From NCBI GenBank assembly GCA_031772625.1, contig CM062818.1:1277312277-1277376276 (forward strand): a DNA stretch of 64,000 bases, in the 5' to 3' direction. This document shows, piece by piece, positions 49,368 through 60,941 of this stretch. Below the pieces are notes generated by a model that searched no databases, was not told where the DNA came from, and saw nothing but the letters and a program-made list of their open reading frames with translations. Position 1 is the first letter of the stretch. Every line of letters begins with the position of its first letter. This DNA is from Pinus tabuliformis. Lineage: Eukaryota > Streptophyta > Pinopsida > Pinales > Pinaceae. Position numbers and translations under genes: made by a program.

Positions 49368-50628
49368 TGTAATAGCCCTCGTGAAAATTCCATGTAATAT
49401 ATGTTAAAAACAATAACCACGGATCACTGGGACACTTATTCCAAGCTGAATGTTGGGCAAGAAATCCCAGTGGTTGTTCATTTGATTTTTTATGGCTAAG
49501 GAAATTGGGAAAGGCAATGACTAAATAATTAAAGAGACAAAAACGTATTTTGGCACATTTATTTATGAAAATAATGGAAATTAGGGGAAAATGAAGATGA
49601 AAGGTCATAGGTTGCATGCGAGGAGTAAAATGAAGGAAAATAATGAAAAATGAAGAAAATAGAGGCCTCATTAATAAAAAGACCTCTGAGGATCAATGAG
49701 CAGGACATGGTCAGTTTAGTTTTGGAGCTCTCTTCTATTCTCTCTCTATCATACCCTTGGATACTTAGAGTTTTCCTGGAGCACTCTTGGTGGGTGTGAC
49801 ATACTTGGATTCTTAGAGCAAGAAGGAAAAGGAAGAGTAGGAAAGCGCAAGAGGGCAATGGGATCAACAACTACAACAATTTTGCTTACATGTACTAAGT
49901 TGCATGTATGTTTTCCTCACTAGTTTTGGCATGCATGGCACATGCATGTAGGTTTTTGGCTGTGATCTATCATTGGCATGGAGGATTTCCTGGATTGACA
50001 GTGGATTGCCTAGCGTTTCCATTTCCTGGATAGCCATGGTGTTGTGGGTTTATTTGCTTTGTTTTTTGGTTGGTTCTCATGTTTCCTTAGCTTGGGTTGA
50101 GTTATTAGTCCTCGAGCCTTAGTTGGACAAACGCTCTAGAGCCTTGTAATGGCTTGGGTTGAGTTATTAGTCCTAGAGCCTCTATTGGACAAAAGCTTTG
50201 GAAGCCCTGCAATATCTTGGGTTGAGTTACAAGTCTCGTAGTCTTGGTTGGACAAATACTCTAGAACCTTTGGTGGGTTGAGTTACTAGTCCTAGATCCT
50301 TGGTTAGACAAATGCTCTGGAGCCCGACAACACTTGTGGGTTGAGTTACTAGTCCTGGAGCCTTGTTTTGACACACTCTATAGCCCAGCAGCAGTCATGG
50401 GTTGAGTTACTAGTCTTGGAAGCTGGGTTGAAACAAACACTTTGAACCCTGAGGCTGGAATCGAGACCGCTCTGATAATTTTGGTGATGTCTAACCCTGA
50501 GGTAGAATCACTGTTTGATGGGTTGAGGTGGATAGCCTCTGTAAACCCTAGTTGAATTTTGATTGAAGTGTTCTATGATATCCTACATTCATGCTTGGAA
50601 TATGGCAAGGGGTGAATGGCTGAACATA
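49368..50628 (+). repeat. G2 3' LTR, truncated
   Basis: Begins TGTAATAGCCCTCGTG and aligns with 32122 onwards to about 33245 of the 5' LTR. Homology then stops in sequence unrelated to the LTR. The last roughly 850 bp of the LTR are absent. It includes the GGGTTGAGTTA(T/C)(T)AGTCC minisatellite (about 50090-50450). Confidence 0.85.
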
Positions 50629-51086
50629 AATTTCTAAAAAACAGGAAAGAAAAGAAAAAGTAGAAATCCATTATGATATAACACTAACACTATGATATAA
50701 CGCTTTTTAACAGGAATCCATTTCTCTGTACTTGACACTACAGAAATAACAAATAAATAGAATGGTGTAGAATAAGCATTTAGCCTTTCAAATTCTGGTC
50801 TATCGCATTGTAGTGTTGTTTGAGTATCTCGGCTTAAAGTCCTAAAGGGAGTGTAGGGAGTGTAATTAAGTGTTTGGGAAAGTTTAATGATAACCTGTTT
50901 ATTCAAATTCAAATTACATTTACATAACTATATATAATTATTCTGAAATATGTAGATTAATCTCCGCTTACTGTCTTATATTCTCTTCTCGTCATTTATT
51001 GAAGACTTTTGTCTTAATAGTGTCATATTTTGCCTCTGCATAATACATTACATTCTCTCCTTTTGTTTCTTGTGATCATAACATTA
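50629..51086 (+). other. Non-transposon stretch upstream of the 124-aa ORF
   Basis: No match to the repeats of this window. Contains a small direct repeat (ATGATATAAC at about 50669 and 50692), a TATA-like box (50929-50938) and a pyrimidine-rich stretch before the ORF. Confidence 0.4.
50929..50938 (+). promoter_or_regulatory. TATA-like box upstream of the 124-aa ORF
   Basis: CTATATATAA lies about 150 bp before the ATG at 51087, a plausible core-promoter distance in plants. No other element could be supported. Confidence 0.3.
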
Positions 51087-51461
51087 ATGATAAAGGGCTG
51101 TCCTATGATTGTTCTATTGTTACTTGCAGCTTCTTTAGGTGAGGCTGCCCGGATTTCAGGCTTCAAGCCATTCCTTGCGAATAGTGATTCTAAGGTTAGA
51201 GCTGCTCTTGCAGGTACTTACGAATCAGTCCAGGAATGGACTCCTGGGAACGAAGTCCTGGAGCAGAACGAACGGTTTAGTAAAAACTCGAGCCTTGAGC
51301 AGCATCATTGTTCAAAGGTTAACTTTAATCCGAATACATATGCAAGCTCGGTGGCTTCACATCGCCGTTCTAATGAAATTTTTGAGAAAAGCCTTCCTCT
51401 GAAAGGAGAAACTTGTACGCTCTTTCAACCACTGAATGGCATAAGCTGGCGAAGCCACTGA
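51087..51461 (+). CDS. Hypothetical small secreted protein, 124 aa
   Basis: ATG at 51087 opens a 124-codon frame ending TGA. The N-terminus MIKGCPMIVLLLLAASLGEA looks like a signal peptide (short charged start, Leu-rich core, small residues before a likely cut after GEA). The rest is hydrophilic, with one N-glycosylation-type site (NSS) and only two Cys, and ends LFQPLNGISWRSH. The frame is open further upstream but without an ATG. The stretch is less AT-rich than its neighbours and not part of any repeat here. I do not recognise the family. It could instead be one exon of a longer gene, since TTGCAG and TTTAGGTGAG near 51125-51145 resemble splice signals, or a gene fragment. Confidence 0.4.
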   Translation: MIKGCPMIVLLLLAASLGEAARISGFKPFLANSDSKVRAALAGTYESVQEWTPGNEVLEQNERFSKNSSLEQHHCSKVNFNPNTYASSVASHRRSNEIFEKSLPLKGETCTLFQPLNGISWRSH

Positions 51462-52376
51462 AGCGCATGCTAATATTAGGATGGGAGGAGCTGATCAGAG
51501 CTAACCTTTCTTAGAAGCCATTGTATTGCTGATCATGAAACATCCATACGATGGCTACTTTGTATTGTTATCGATATTATAGGAACTAATGTGCACTCAA
51601 CTGTTCAAATCAGAATACGGTATAATATATACAGTTGTATATAGGAAACAATACTTTTTACTCAATTTCTCTTGTATCCATGGCCATGTTTCACTGTCCA
51701 GTGTCTATAATACATTAAGGTCCTTTGGAATGAATATATCTATTGCTTTGGATTGTGAGTATTTTTCTTCATGGAAATGATGATTATTACGTTGCTCTAT
51801 TGAGGAGGATCTACCGCTCATAGGATCTCCCGCACATATTTCACGTAACCATCAGGAATAACCTTCAGTTAACTCGAGCATCAATCTTGACCACTTCGTT
51901 ATTAGTTCCCACCATTTCCAAAAAAACAATTAGATACCATCAGTTAATATATTTTAGGAAATTCATGCAATGAATATTAGACGAGTATTCTGGATCAATA
52001 TAAAATCTATTTAATGATAAAAAAAAGAATTTAATGATGAAAGGAATGTGCAATACGTCACGAAAAAAACTATTTAATAATGAAAAGAATGTGAAATGCC
52101 TCTTTAATGATGAGAAATCTATACAATATGAAGTGTTTTTGCTCATTTTCTCCATGCTTTTCTGTAAATCTTTTCTTTCCGTCCCTGCCTTTCTTTAAAT
52201 AATTTCATCGTATCAAAGTGTGTTTCATTCCCTCCATGTCCTTTTGTAAGTCTTTTCATCTTATCAAAGTGTGTTTAAATCCAAGCGTGACAGATCAAAT
52301 TCGAGGATTTCAATATCAAAGCGGGTTTAAAACTTTTTACAAAGTAGAGAGTAAAATAGTGCAAAAATGATGAGAT
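51462..52376. other. Intergenic stretch; right part related to the tail of the 1.95-kb array units
   Basis: 51462-51940 shows nothing recognised. At 51950-52270 several phrases (AATATTAGAC(A/G)AGT, AATGATGA(A/G)AGG, GTGTTTTT..TGTAAATC) occur in the same order as in the last third of each array unit (for example 56750-56890). A short motif (ATCTATTTAATGAT and AGAATGTG(A/C)AAT) also repeats two or three times inside it. Confidence 0.5.
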
Positions 52377-52605
52377 TGCTGGAAAAATTAATTCCAACCA
52401 TCGTTTGCTGTTTACTCGTTGTTATATTTAGGTTTATTTAGTTGAGTTTTAGTTTAATTTACTTTAGTTATTTTATTTATTTTATTACTACTTATCTCTT
52501 ATTTAATTTATTTAATTATTATTGAGTAATGCGAAGAATAAGTTCCCTCTATTTATATTTTGAGTTTATTCTCAGTCCTTTTTCTCTGATTATCAATTCT
52601 TATTT
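52377..52605 (+). repeat. E 5' LTR
   Basis: About 229 bp, followed directly by the primer site. Aligns with 54883-55096. Confidence 0.7.
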
Positions 52606-52617
52606 TGGTATTAGAGC
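52606..52617 (+). other. E primer binding site
   Basis: TGGTATTAGAGC, initiator tRNA-Met type, identical to that of X. Confidence 0.75.
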
Positions 52618-53549
52618 AAGATGTTGAATAAAAAATTCGTTGAGAGAAACATTTGAAATGCGTGTATTCACATAAAAGAAGAAGAAAGCAAAGTGGCGGC
52701 CCAGCAGAAAGAAGTCACGTGAATCTATTTTTGTTTTAAAAAGATCGCGTGGGCAACATCCTTTGATTATCGTATACTTGAAGAGAACGACAGTGCGATA
52801 ATATCGTAGCCCAGAAATCACAGAAGGTGCACGGCATAAAGACAAAACTGTAATTTTATATTGTTGGGTCTAATCGTATCAGAAATCTTGGCAATGGCAA
52901 GTGTTGTATTGTTATACAGGTTTGAGAAAAACTTGTATAGATGTATTTTAATTACGGATTGAACATGATAAAAACAAATGTATTTTATGGATGTGTTTTC
53001 CTCGGGAGACTGAAGTTTGCTCTTAATTCCATAATGTATTTTAATTCCATGTGTTTTCCTCCTGAAATTTGCAAAATGATACATTTTACGAAACAAGTGG
53101 TTGCCGCTGCGGCCGAGACCCAACCATTCATTAAGCTATTAGATCAATAGCCATCGTAGAGAAAAAGTGAAGGTCTGGTGCACAGCAAAAGTGTGGAGAA
53201 GGATTGACCCACAAATTTGATTAGTGGGCATAATAGATTGAGCGGAGGGCAGGATTATAGTGAAGTTCTTATAAACTTCATGGAAGAAAATTATTGTACT
53301 CCAGTACACAGATTGGGAAAAAGAAATTGCTTGACATTTTATTGTTGCACTGACTCAGTTGCAGTATTTTTTGTGGGCCCACAACCCACAGGTATGTATT
53401 GAACTTACAGTGTTCAATTTTTATGAGAAGCAAACATTAGGTATAAATTTATGAACAAACCTTGATTGATTAAATAAATGGATAAATCCAAGGGGCTACA
53501 AAAGTCAAAGTAACAACAAGAATTGTTTGAGATCTAACTGAAAGAGTTA

Positions 53550-53722
53550 GAAGCCAAAAGGCAAAAGAATGCCTTGGCATTGAAATACATAAAAGAATGC
53601 ATAGATAACAATATTCTTCCCCTCATTATAGATAATAACAAAAGAGGCTTAAATATCCTTGAGAGGAATTTTGGGGTAAGGGGGAGTAATCAAGTTAAGA
53701 TGAAAATGAAGGCAGATCTATA
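53550..53722 (+). pseudogene. E: gag (UBN2-like) fragment
   Basis: One open stretch reads NALALKYIKECIDNNILPLI and continues LNILERNFGV..SNQVKMKMK. This is the pattern of the copia gag region known as UBN2 (repeated small hydrophobics, then ILP.I, then a W/L..L..F segment). It is only a fragment and is the main evidence that E is copia-type. Confidence 0.55.
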
Positions 53723-53725
53723 GTA

Positions 53726-53875
53726 GCAGATCTATAAAATGATTATGTGTGGTAAATACCACTTGAAAGTGATGACAATCTTGATGGTGTGTTATTAGTA
53801 GCAGATGTATAAAATGATTATGTGTGGTAAATACCACTTGAAAGTGATGACAATCTTGATGGTGTGTTATTAGTA
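53726..53875. repeat. Tandem duplication, period 75 bp
   Basis: Two nearly identical 75-bp units, starting GCAGATCTATAAAATG (53726) and GCAGATGTATAAAATG (53801). The unit length is a multiple of three. Confidence 0.9.
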
Positions 53876-54124
53876 GTAGAGAAAGAGAACATAGATGCTC
53901 ATGAATCCCACTATGCTAAGCCATTAGCATATGATGGTTGTGAAGAATTTGTAGAAGCAGCACATAAAGAGCACCCAAATCCTCATGAATCCCATTGTTC
54001 TCAGCCAAAAGTGGATGATGATTTAGTGAACTTAGTAAAAGATCCTGTTAATGATAGTGAAGTTGTCATTGAAGCAGTAAAGAGCACCCAATTCCTCCTG
54101 AATCCCATTGTGAAGATCATTTAG
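53864..54124 (+). pseudogene. E: acidic repetitive ORF
   Basis: An 87-codon Glu/Asp/His-rich open stretch with internal repeats (ANPHESH-like: DAHESHYAKP and PHESHCSQPK; then DPVNDSEVVIEA). The DNA encoding the last phrase is repeated just downstream (about 54130-54170). No family recognised. Composition resembles the X interior. It is part of a broken element. Confidence 0.4.
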
Positions 54125-54882
54125 TGAACTCACAATCCTGTTAATGATAGTGAAGTTGTCATTGAAGCATTAAATGATTGGCAGATGTAACAATTGAAAT
54201 TTTTTATGAGAAAGCTCTCATTGTAGAGAAGAAAGAGCATAGTCAATATGGTTCTACAGATGTTTTTCATATAAAATTAACATTAATTTTGAGTGTGTAG
54301 ATGTTAGGTGGAACAAAATTTGAAGAAGAATTAAAGTTCCTTGAAGCATGGATTGAAACACCATGTTTTGATGAAGTATGCATAGGGGTTGTAGGAACGT
54401 TCAAGAGAGCATGGATGATGAAGGAAATGAAAATTTTAATGAAATTTCATGAAATTTCCATGTATGGGAGTCCTAAAGTGATAAAACTTTATTATGCATT
54501 TATGTTGTGGAAAATTGATGATCAAAAAGTCATGATAAATAACACACTATAGAAGATGACATGTGGCAATAATCCACATAAAAACAGACTTTTGAAGAAG
54601 TAGAAGACATGCATGGACAACCTAAAATAATTTTCTATGTTAAAACAATGGAAAAACTGCATCAACAAATAAAGAATCTGAAATTTGGAGACTACAAATT
54701 TTTTTTTGAAGCAATTCAGAGGATACAAGATCTGGAAGAAAAGAAAAAGAAAAAGAAATCTAGCCCAAGGGCTTATGTCAAAGTTTTTGAGTCATTGTAA
54801 GTCTAGTTAAGACTTAAGTCTAACTGAGACTTCCATCAACCAGGATCTTAGTTTGATTTTTTGTGGTTGTAATTAAGGGAAG

Positions 54883-55096
54883 TGTTGGAGAAAATAATTC
54901 CAACCACCACTTTTTTCCGCTGGCTATCATAGTTAGTTTTAGTTAGTTGAGTCCTAGTTTAGTTTAATTCAATCATTTATTATTGCTTCTCACCTATGTA
55001 ATCTATTTAACTGAGCAATGTGGAGAGTAAGTTTTCTCCATTGTCATTTTTGAATTTATTCTTAATCCTTTTTTCTCCACTTCTCCATTCTTGTCA
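54883..55096 (+). repeat. E 3' LTR
   Basis: About 214 bp, starts TGTTGGAGAAAATAATTCC and ends TTCTTGTCA. Its last roughly 30 bases recur at the head of every array unit. Confidence 0.7.
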
Positions 55097-57042
55097 AAAA
55101 TTGTGAATGAGCATTGAACCACCTGCAAATATTCACAACATGCAAATATTCACAAAACTGGAAGGCCAGGAGAACCAATTCTTGAGAATTTCAAGAAAGT
55201 GTTGTTTGCAGTGGTTTCCTATGCATCTCAAATTACTAAAGTGAAACTTAAAAGTTTTTCATAAAATTAGTTTTTGGAATCATAACCAAGGTCTTTTTAA
55301 TTCTTCCAAAGTATTGCTAAAATTGGAATCTCTATTTATGTGGAAAATATATATTTTAAAAAAATGAAATAAATTTAAGATAGGAAATGATTTTTTTAAA
55401 CTTGATTGATATTTTGAATTAAAAAAAATTCATAGATACAATAAAAAATAGAGATATATACAAATAAAAAAAATATTTGTGATTTTTATTTGGTTATAAT
55501 TCTATCTTGTTAAAGTATTTTTTTCAAAAAAAGAATAATTGAGTATTAGTGAAAAAATTAGTTACCAATATTGATTTTTGTAATAAAATTTATTTTCCAT
55601 CATCGATTAGTATAGATTTTCTCAATGGTTCTTATCTACCAAGAAAGAACTTTTTTTGTAAAATTTATCTGAACCAAGTTACAAATAGATGATTTATGGA
55701 ACATTATTTATATCGGGTTTAAAGACCATTAGATTGAGTAGCCTATGAGGCTATGGCATAAGATCAAAAGGATTAACTTTTTGTGAATAGGAAGGAAGAT
55801 GTAGCATCATTGTTTCTCCTTCAAAAAGTTTTGGATGCCAATATTTTTCCCAAAATTGTAGCAACAACCACAACAAAGAAGCTTGGAATATTCTGGAAAT
55901 GACATATAGTGAAAGGAGGAGCGACATCGATCAACATCAGGCTAAGTTGTCGTGGATTATAGGTGTTAATGAAATTTCCTCTGTGATGGGAGAAGTAGGA
56001 AATTTTGATACTGTAGAAGTAACAAGAGAAACTAAATGTGTAGATACACATTTGGAGAATCAAGGTAAACTTACCCTCACAACAACAACAACAACATTTG
56101 AGGATAAGCTAGTAGTGAAAAGTTGAATTATTTTATCATGAATTTGAACTAGATTTTCATAAAGAGTGTCTTGCAAAGGATAAATATGACAAAGATGAAG
56201 GTGCTTATGAAAAAGTTATCATAGATTCATCAAGAGAGAAATTACTTTTTTTTTTAAGGAATCCATTAAAATTATTGAAGTGATTACAACAATAGAAGTG
56301 GAGATGAAAGAACAAGATGTTATTTTTTTCATATTACACAAGTCAATATGAGTAGTAGTTGAGGTACAAGTAAATGCAGAAGAACCTAATGAAGAAGAGA
56401 ATGAATACAAGGAAATATTGAAGAAACAAATATGCATAGTATAGAGTTTGGGCAAAACGGAAGAAAGAACTTCTATAACATAAAACTAAGAACAACCTTC
56501 TCTAGCATTTAGAAGTAAAAAATGTCTTTGAATTTCTCTGGTGTTGTAAACCTAGTTGAGACTTAGACCAATGGGAGATATTGGTCATAATTAATAGGGA
56601 TTTGGTAATACTAATGAATGTAGAAATTGAGACTAACGGGTAGTGTTAAAGAATAAGATCTCATGTTAACTCAAGCATTTAAATATTTTTAGACACTATC
56701 ATTCATGATATTTTTATGGCATTCATACAAATCCTAGATCATTAGAAGTGGTTAATATTAGACAAGTCTAGATTATTCTTGATCTATGAAAAATCTAAGT
56801 AATGATGAGAGGTATATGCAATGACCAAAGGGTGTATTAAGTGTTTTTCCTGATTCCATGTCTACCTCTTTGTAAATCATTTAAGTGCTTTGTTGTTTTC
56901 TTCACATGATGGTATGTGCAGTATAAGCACAGAATCCGCCATGTTCGCATCACATTTACATATTTCTCATTTAATTACAATCTCTATACTTTTATTAATG
57001 TATGTGTTAAAGTTGGCAGGATCTCCTTCCTTTTTTCTCCAC
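55081..57042 (+). repeat. Array unit 1
   Basis: 1,962 bp. Its left edge lies inside the E 3' LTR; sequence left of about 55070 differs from that left of the other units. (ACA)n run near 56078-56095. Confidence 0.9.
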
Positions 57043-59002
57043 TTCTCCATTCTTGTCAAAAATTGTGAATGAGCATTGAACCACCTGAAAATATTCACAA
57101 CATGCAAATATTCACAAAACTGGAAGGCCAGGAGAACCAATTCTTGAGAATTTCAAGAAAGTGTTGTTTGCAGTGGTTTCCTATGCATCTCAAATTACTA
57201 AAGTGAAACTTAAAAGTTTTTCATAAAATTAGTTTTTGGAATCATAACCAAGGTCTTTTTAATTCTTCCAAAGTATTGCTAAAATTGGAATCTCTATTTA
57301 TGTGGAAAATATATATTTAAAAAAAATGAAATAAATTTAAGATAGGAAATGATTTTTTAAACTTTATTGATATTTTGAATTAAAAAAAATTCATAGATAC
57401 AATAAAAAATAGAGATATATACAATAAAAAAAAAAATTGTGATTTTTTTTTTGGTTATAATTCTATCTTGTTAAAGTATTTTTTTCAAAAAAAGAATAAT
57501 TGAGTATTAGTGAAAAAATTAGTTACCAATATTGATTTTTGTAATAAACTTTATTTTCCATCATCGATTAGTATAGATTTTCTCAATGGTTCTTATCTAC
57601 CAAGAAAGAACTTTTTTGGTAAAATTTATCTGAACCAAGTTACAAATAGATGATTTATGGAACATTATTTATATCGGGTTTACACACCATTAGATTGAGT
57701 AGCCTATGAGGCTATGGCATAAGATCAAAAGGATTAACTTTTTGTGAATAGGAAGGAAGATGTAGCATCATTGTTTCTCCTTCAAAAAGTTTTGGATGCC
57801 AATATTTTTCCCAAAATTGTAGCAACAACCACAATAAAGAAGCTTGGAATATTATGGAAATGACATATAGTGAAAGGAGGAGCGACATCGATCAACATCA
57901 GGCTAAGTTGTCGTGGATTATAGGTGTTAATGAAATTTCCTCTGTGATGGGAGAAGTAGGAAATTTTGATACTGTAGAAGTAACAAGAGAAACTAAATGT
58001 GTAGATACACATTTGGAGAATCAAGATAAAGTTACCCTCACAACAACAACAACAACAACATTTGAGGATAAGCTAGTAGTGAAAAGTTGAATTTTATCAT
58101 GAATTTGAACTAGATTTTCATAAAGAGTGTCTTGCAAAGGATAAATATGACAAAGATGAAGGTGCTTATGAAAAAGTTATCATAGCTTCATCAAGAGACA
58201 AATTACTTTTTTTTTAAGGAATCCATTGAAATTATTGAAGTGATTACAACAATAGAAGTGGAGATGAAAGAAAAAGATTATATTTTTTTCATATTACACA
58301 AGTCAATATGAGTAGTAGTTGAGGTACAAGTAAATGCAGAAGAACCTAATGAAGAAGAGAATGAATACAAGGAAATATTGAAGAAACAAATATGCATAGT
58401 ATAGAGTTTGGGCAAAACGAAAGAAAGAACTTCTATAACATAAAACTAAGAACAACCTTCTCTAGCATTTAGAAGTAAAAAATGTCTTTGAATTTCTCTG
58501 GTGTTGTAAACCTAGTTGAGACTTAGACCAATGGGAAATATTGGTCATAATGAATAGGGATTTGGTAATACTAATGAATGTATAAGTTGGGACTAATGGG
58601 TAGCGTTAAAGAATAAGCTCTCATGTTAACTCAAGCATTTAAATATTTTTAGACACTATCATTCATGATATTTTTATGGCATTCATACAAATCCTAGATC
58701 ATTAGAAGTGGTTAATATTAGACAAGTCTAGATTATTCTTGATCTGTGAAAAATCTAAGTAATGATGAGAGGTATATGCAATTCCCAAAGGGTGTATTAA
58801 GTGTTTTTCCTGATTCCATGTCTACCTCTTTGTAAATCATTTAAGTGCTTTGTTGTTTTCTTCACATGATGGTATGTGTGGTATAAGCACAGAATCCTCC
58901 ATGTTCGCATCACATTTACATATTTCTCATTTAATTACAATCTCTATACCTTTATTAATGTATGCGTTAAAGTTGGTAGGATCTCCTTTCTTTTTTCTCC
59001 AC
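57043..59002 (+). repeat. Array unit 2
   Basis: 1,960 bp. Differs from unit 1 by scattered substitutions and homopolymer lengths. The (ACA)n run is longer by one triplet. Confidence 0.9.
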
Positions 59003-60941
59003 TTCTCCATTCTTGTCAAAAATTGTGAATGAGTATTGAACCACCTGCAAATATTCACAAAACTGGAAGGCGAGGAGTACCAATTCTTGAGAATTTCAAG
59101 AAAGTGTTGTTTGCGGTGGTTTCCTATTCATCTCATATTACTAAAGTGAAACTTAAATTTTTTTCATAAAATTAGTTTTTGGAATCATAACCAAGGTCTT
59201 TTTAATTCTTCCAAAGTATTGCTAAAATTGGAATCTCTATTTATGTGGAAAATATATATTTGAAAAAAATAAAATAAATTTAAGATAGGAAATGATTTAT
59301 TAAACTTTATTGATATTTTGAATTAAAAAAAATTCATAGATACAATAAAAAATAGAGATATATACAATAAAAAAAAATATGTGATTTTTTTTGGTTATAT
59401 TTCTATCTTGTTAAAGTATTTTTTTCAAAAAAAGAATAATTGAGTATTAGTGAAAAAATTAGTTACCAATATTTATTTTTGTAATAAACTTTATTTTCCA
59501 TCATCGATTAGTATAGATTTTCTCAATGGTTCTTATCTACCAAGAAAGAACTTTTTTGGTATAATTTATCTGAACCAAGTTACAAATAGATGATTTATGG
59601 AACATTATTTATATCGGGTTTAAAGACCATTAGATTGAGTAGCCTATGAGGCTTTGGAATAAGATCAAAAGGATTAACTTTTTGTGAATAGGAAGGAAGA
59701 TGTAGCATCATTGTTTCTCGTTCAAAATGTTTTGGATGCCAATATTTTTCCCAAAATTGTCGCAACAACCACAATAAAGAAGCTTGGCATATTCTGGAAA
59801 TGACATATAGTGAAAGGAGGAGCGACATCGATCAACATAAGGTTAAGTTGTCGTGGATTATAGGTGTTAATGAAATTTCCTCTGTGATGGGAGAAGTAGG
59901 AAATTTTGATATTGTAGAAGTAACAAGAGAAACTAAATGTGTAGATACACATTTCGAGAATCAAGGTAAAGTTACCCTCACAACAACAACAACAACAACA
60001 TTTGAGGATAAGCTAGCAGTGAAAAGTTGAATTTTATCATGAATTTGAACTAGATTTTCATAAAGAGTGTCTTGCAAAGGATAACTATGACAAAGGTGAA
60101 GGTGCTTATGAAAAAGTTATCATAGCTTCATCAAGAGACAAATTACTTTTTTTTTAAGGAATCCATTAAAATTATTGAAGTGATTACAACAATAGAAGTG
60201 GAGATGAAAGAACAAGATGATATTTGTTCATATTACACAAGTCAATATGAGTAGTAGTTGACGTACAAGTAAATGTAGAAGAACCTAATGAAGAAGAGAA
60301 TGAATACAATGAGATATTGAAGAAACAAATATGCATAGTATAGAGTTTGGGCAAAACGAAAGAAAGAACTTCTATAACATAAAACTAAGAACAACCTTCT
60401 CTAGCATTTAGAAGTAAAAAATGTCTTTGAATTTCTCTGGTGTTGTAAACCTAGTTGAGACTTAGACCAATGGGAAATATTGGTCATAATTAATAGGGAT
60501 TTGGTAATACTAATGAATGTAGAAATTGAGACTAACGGGTAGTGTTAAAGAATAAGCTCTCATGTTAACTCAAGCATTTAAATATTTTTAGAGACTATCA
60601 TTCATGATATTTTTATGGCATTCATACAAATCCTAGATCATTAGAAGTGGTTAATATTAGACAAGTCTAGATTATTCTTGATCTGTGAAAAATCTAAGTA
60701 ATGATGAGAGGTATATGCAATGCCCAAAGGGTGTATTAAGTGTTTTTCTTGATTGCATGTCTACCTCTTTGTAAATCATTTAAGTGCTTTGTTGTTTTCT
60801 TCACATGATGGTATGTGCGGTATAATCACAGAATCCTCCATGTTCGCATAACATTTACATATTTCTCATTTAATTGCAATCTCTATACCTTTATTAATGT
60901 ATGCGTTAAAGTTGGCAGGATCTCCTTCCTTTTTTCTCCAC
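59003..60941 (+). repeat. Array unit 3
   Basis: 1,939 bp. Slightly shorter mainly because a short duplicated ATTCACAACATGCAAAT phrase near the start is single here. Confidence 0.9.

Larger units (their letters stand above)
32122..50628 (+). mobile_element. G2: plus-strand relative of G1 without recognisable gag-pol, split by Copia-2
   Basis: 5' LTR 32122-34105 (TGTAACA...TGTTACA), primer site 34109-34120, interior 34106-34571 plus 44293-49367, polypurine tract, and a 3' LTR from 49368 that stops near 50628. LTR and leader sequence match G1 in inverse orientation, so the two are one family. The interior (about 5.5 kb without Copia-2) has no gag, protease, reverse transcriptase or integrase motif that could be found, and includes a long GT-rich minisatellite. 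LTRs differ by about 15% by eye. It looks like an old non-autonomous (LARD-like) member. The right end is truncated, so no target duplication can be tested. Confidence 0.85.
52377..55096 (+). mobile_element. E: small decayed copia-type element with short LTRs
   Basis: 2,720 bp. LTR-like direct repeats of about 0.2 kb (52377-52605 and 54883-55096) start TG(C/T)TGGA...AATTCCAACCA and share a TTTAGTTGAGT..TTTAGTTTAATT core. A TGGTATTAGAGC primer site (52606-52617) follows the left one, and AATTAAGGGAAG precedes the right one. The interior keeps a copia-gag-like stretch (53550-53722) and an acidic repetitive ORF, but no pol motif. LTRs are well diverged (more than 20% by eye), so it is old. Broken several times and much shorter than a full copia. 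No matching target duplication was found, and the right flank is the tandem array. Confidence 0.7.

Noticed and set aside
52377-55096. Element E as a TRIM
   Set aside because: LTRs are TRIM-sized, but the interior is over 2 kb and keeps a gag-like stretch, so a decayed copia-type element fits better.
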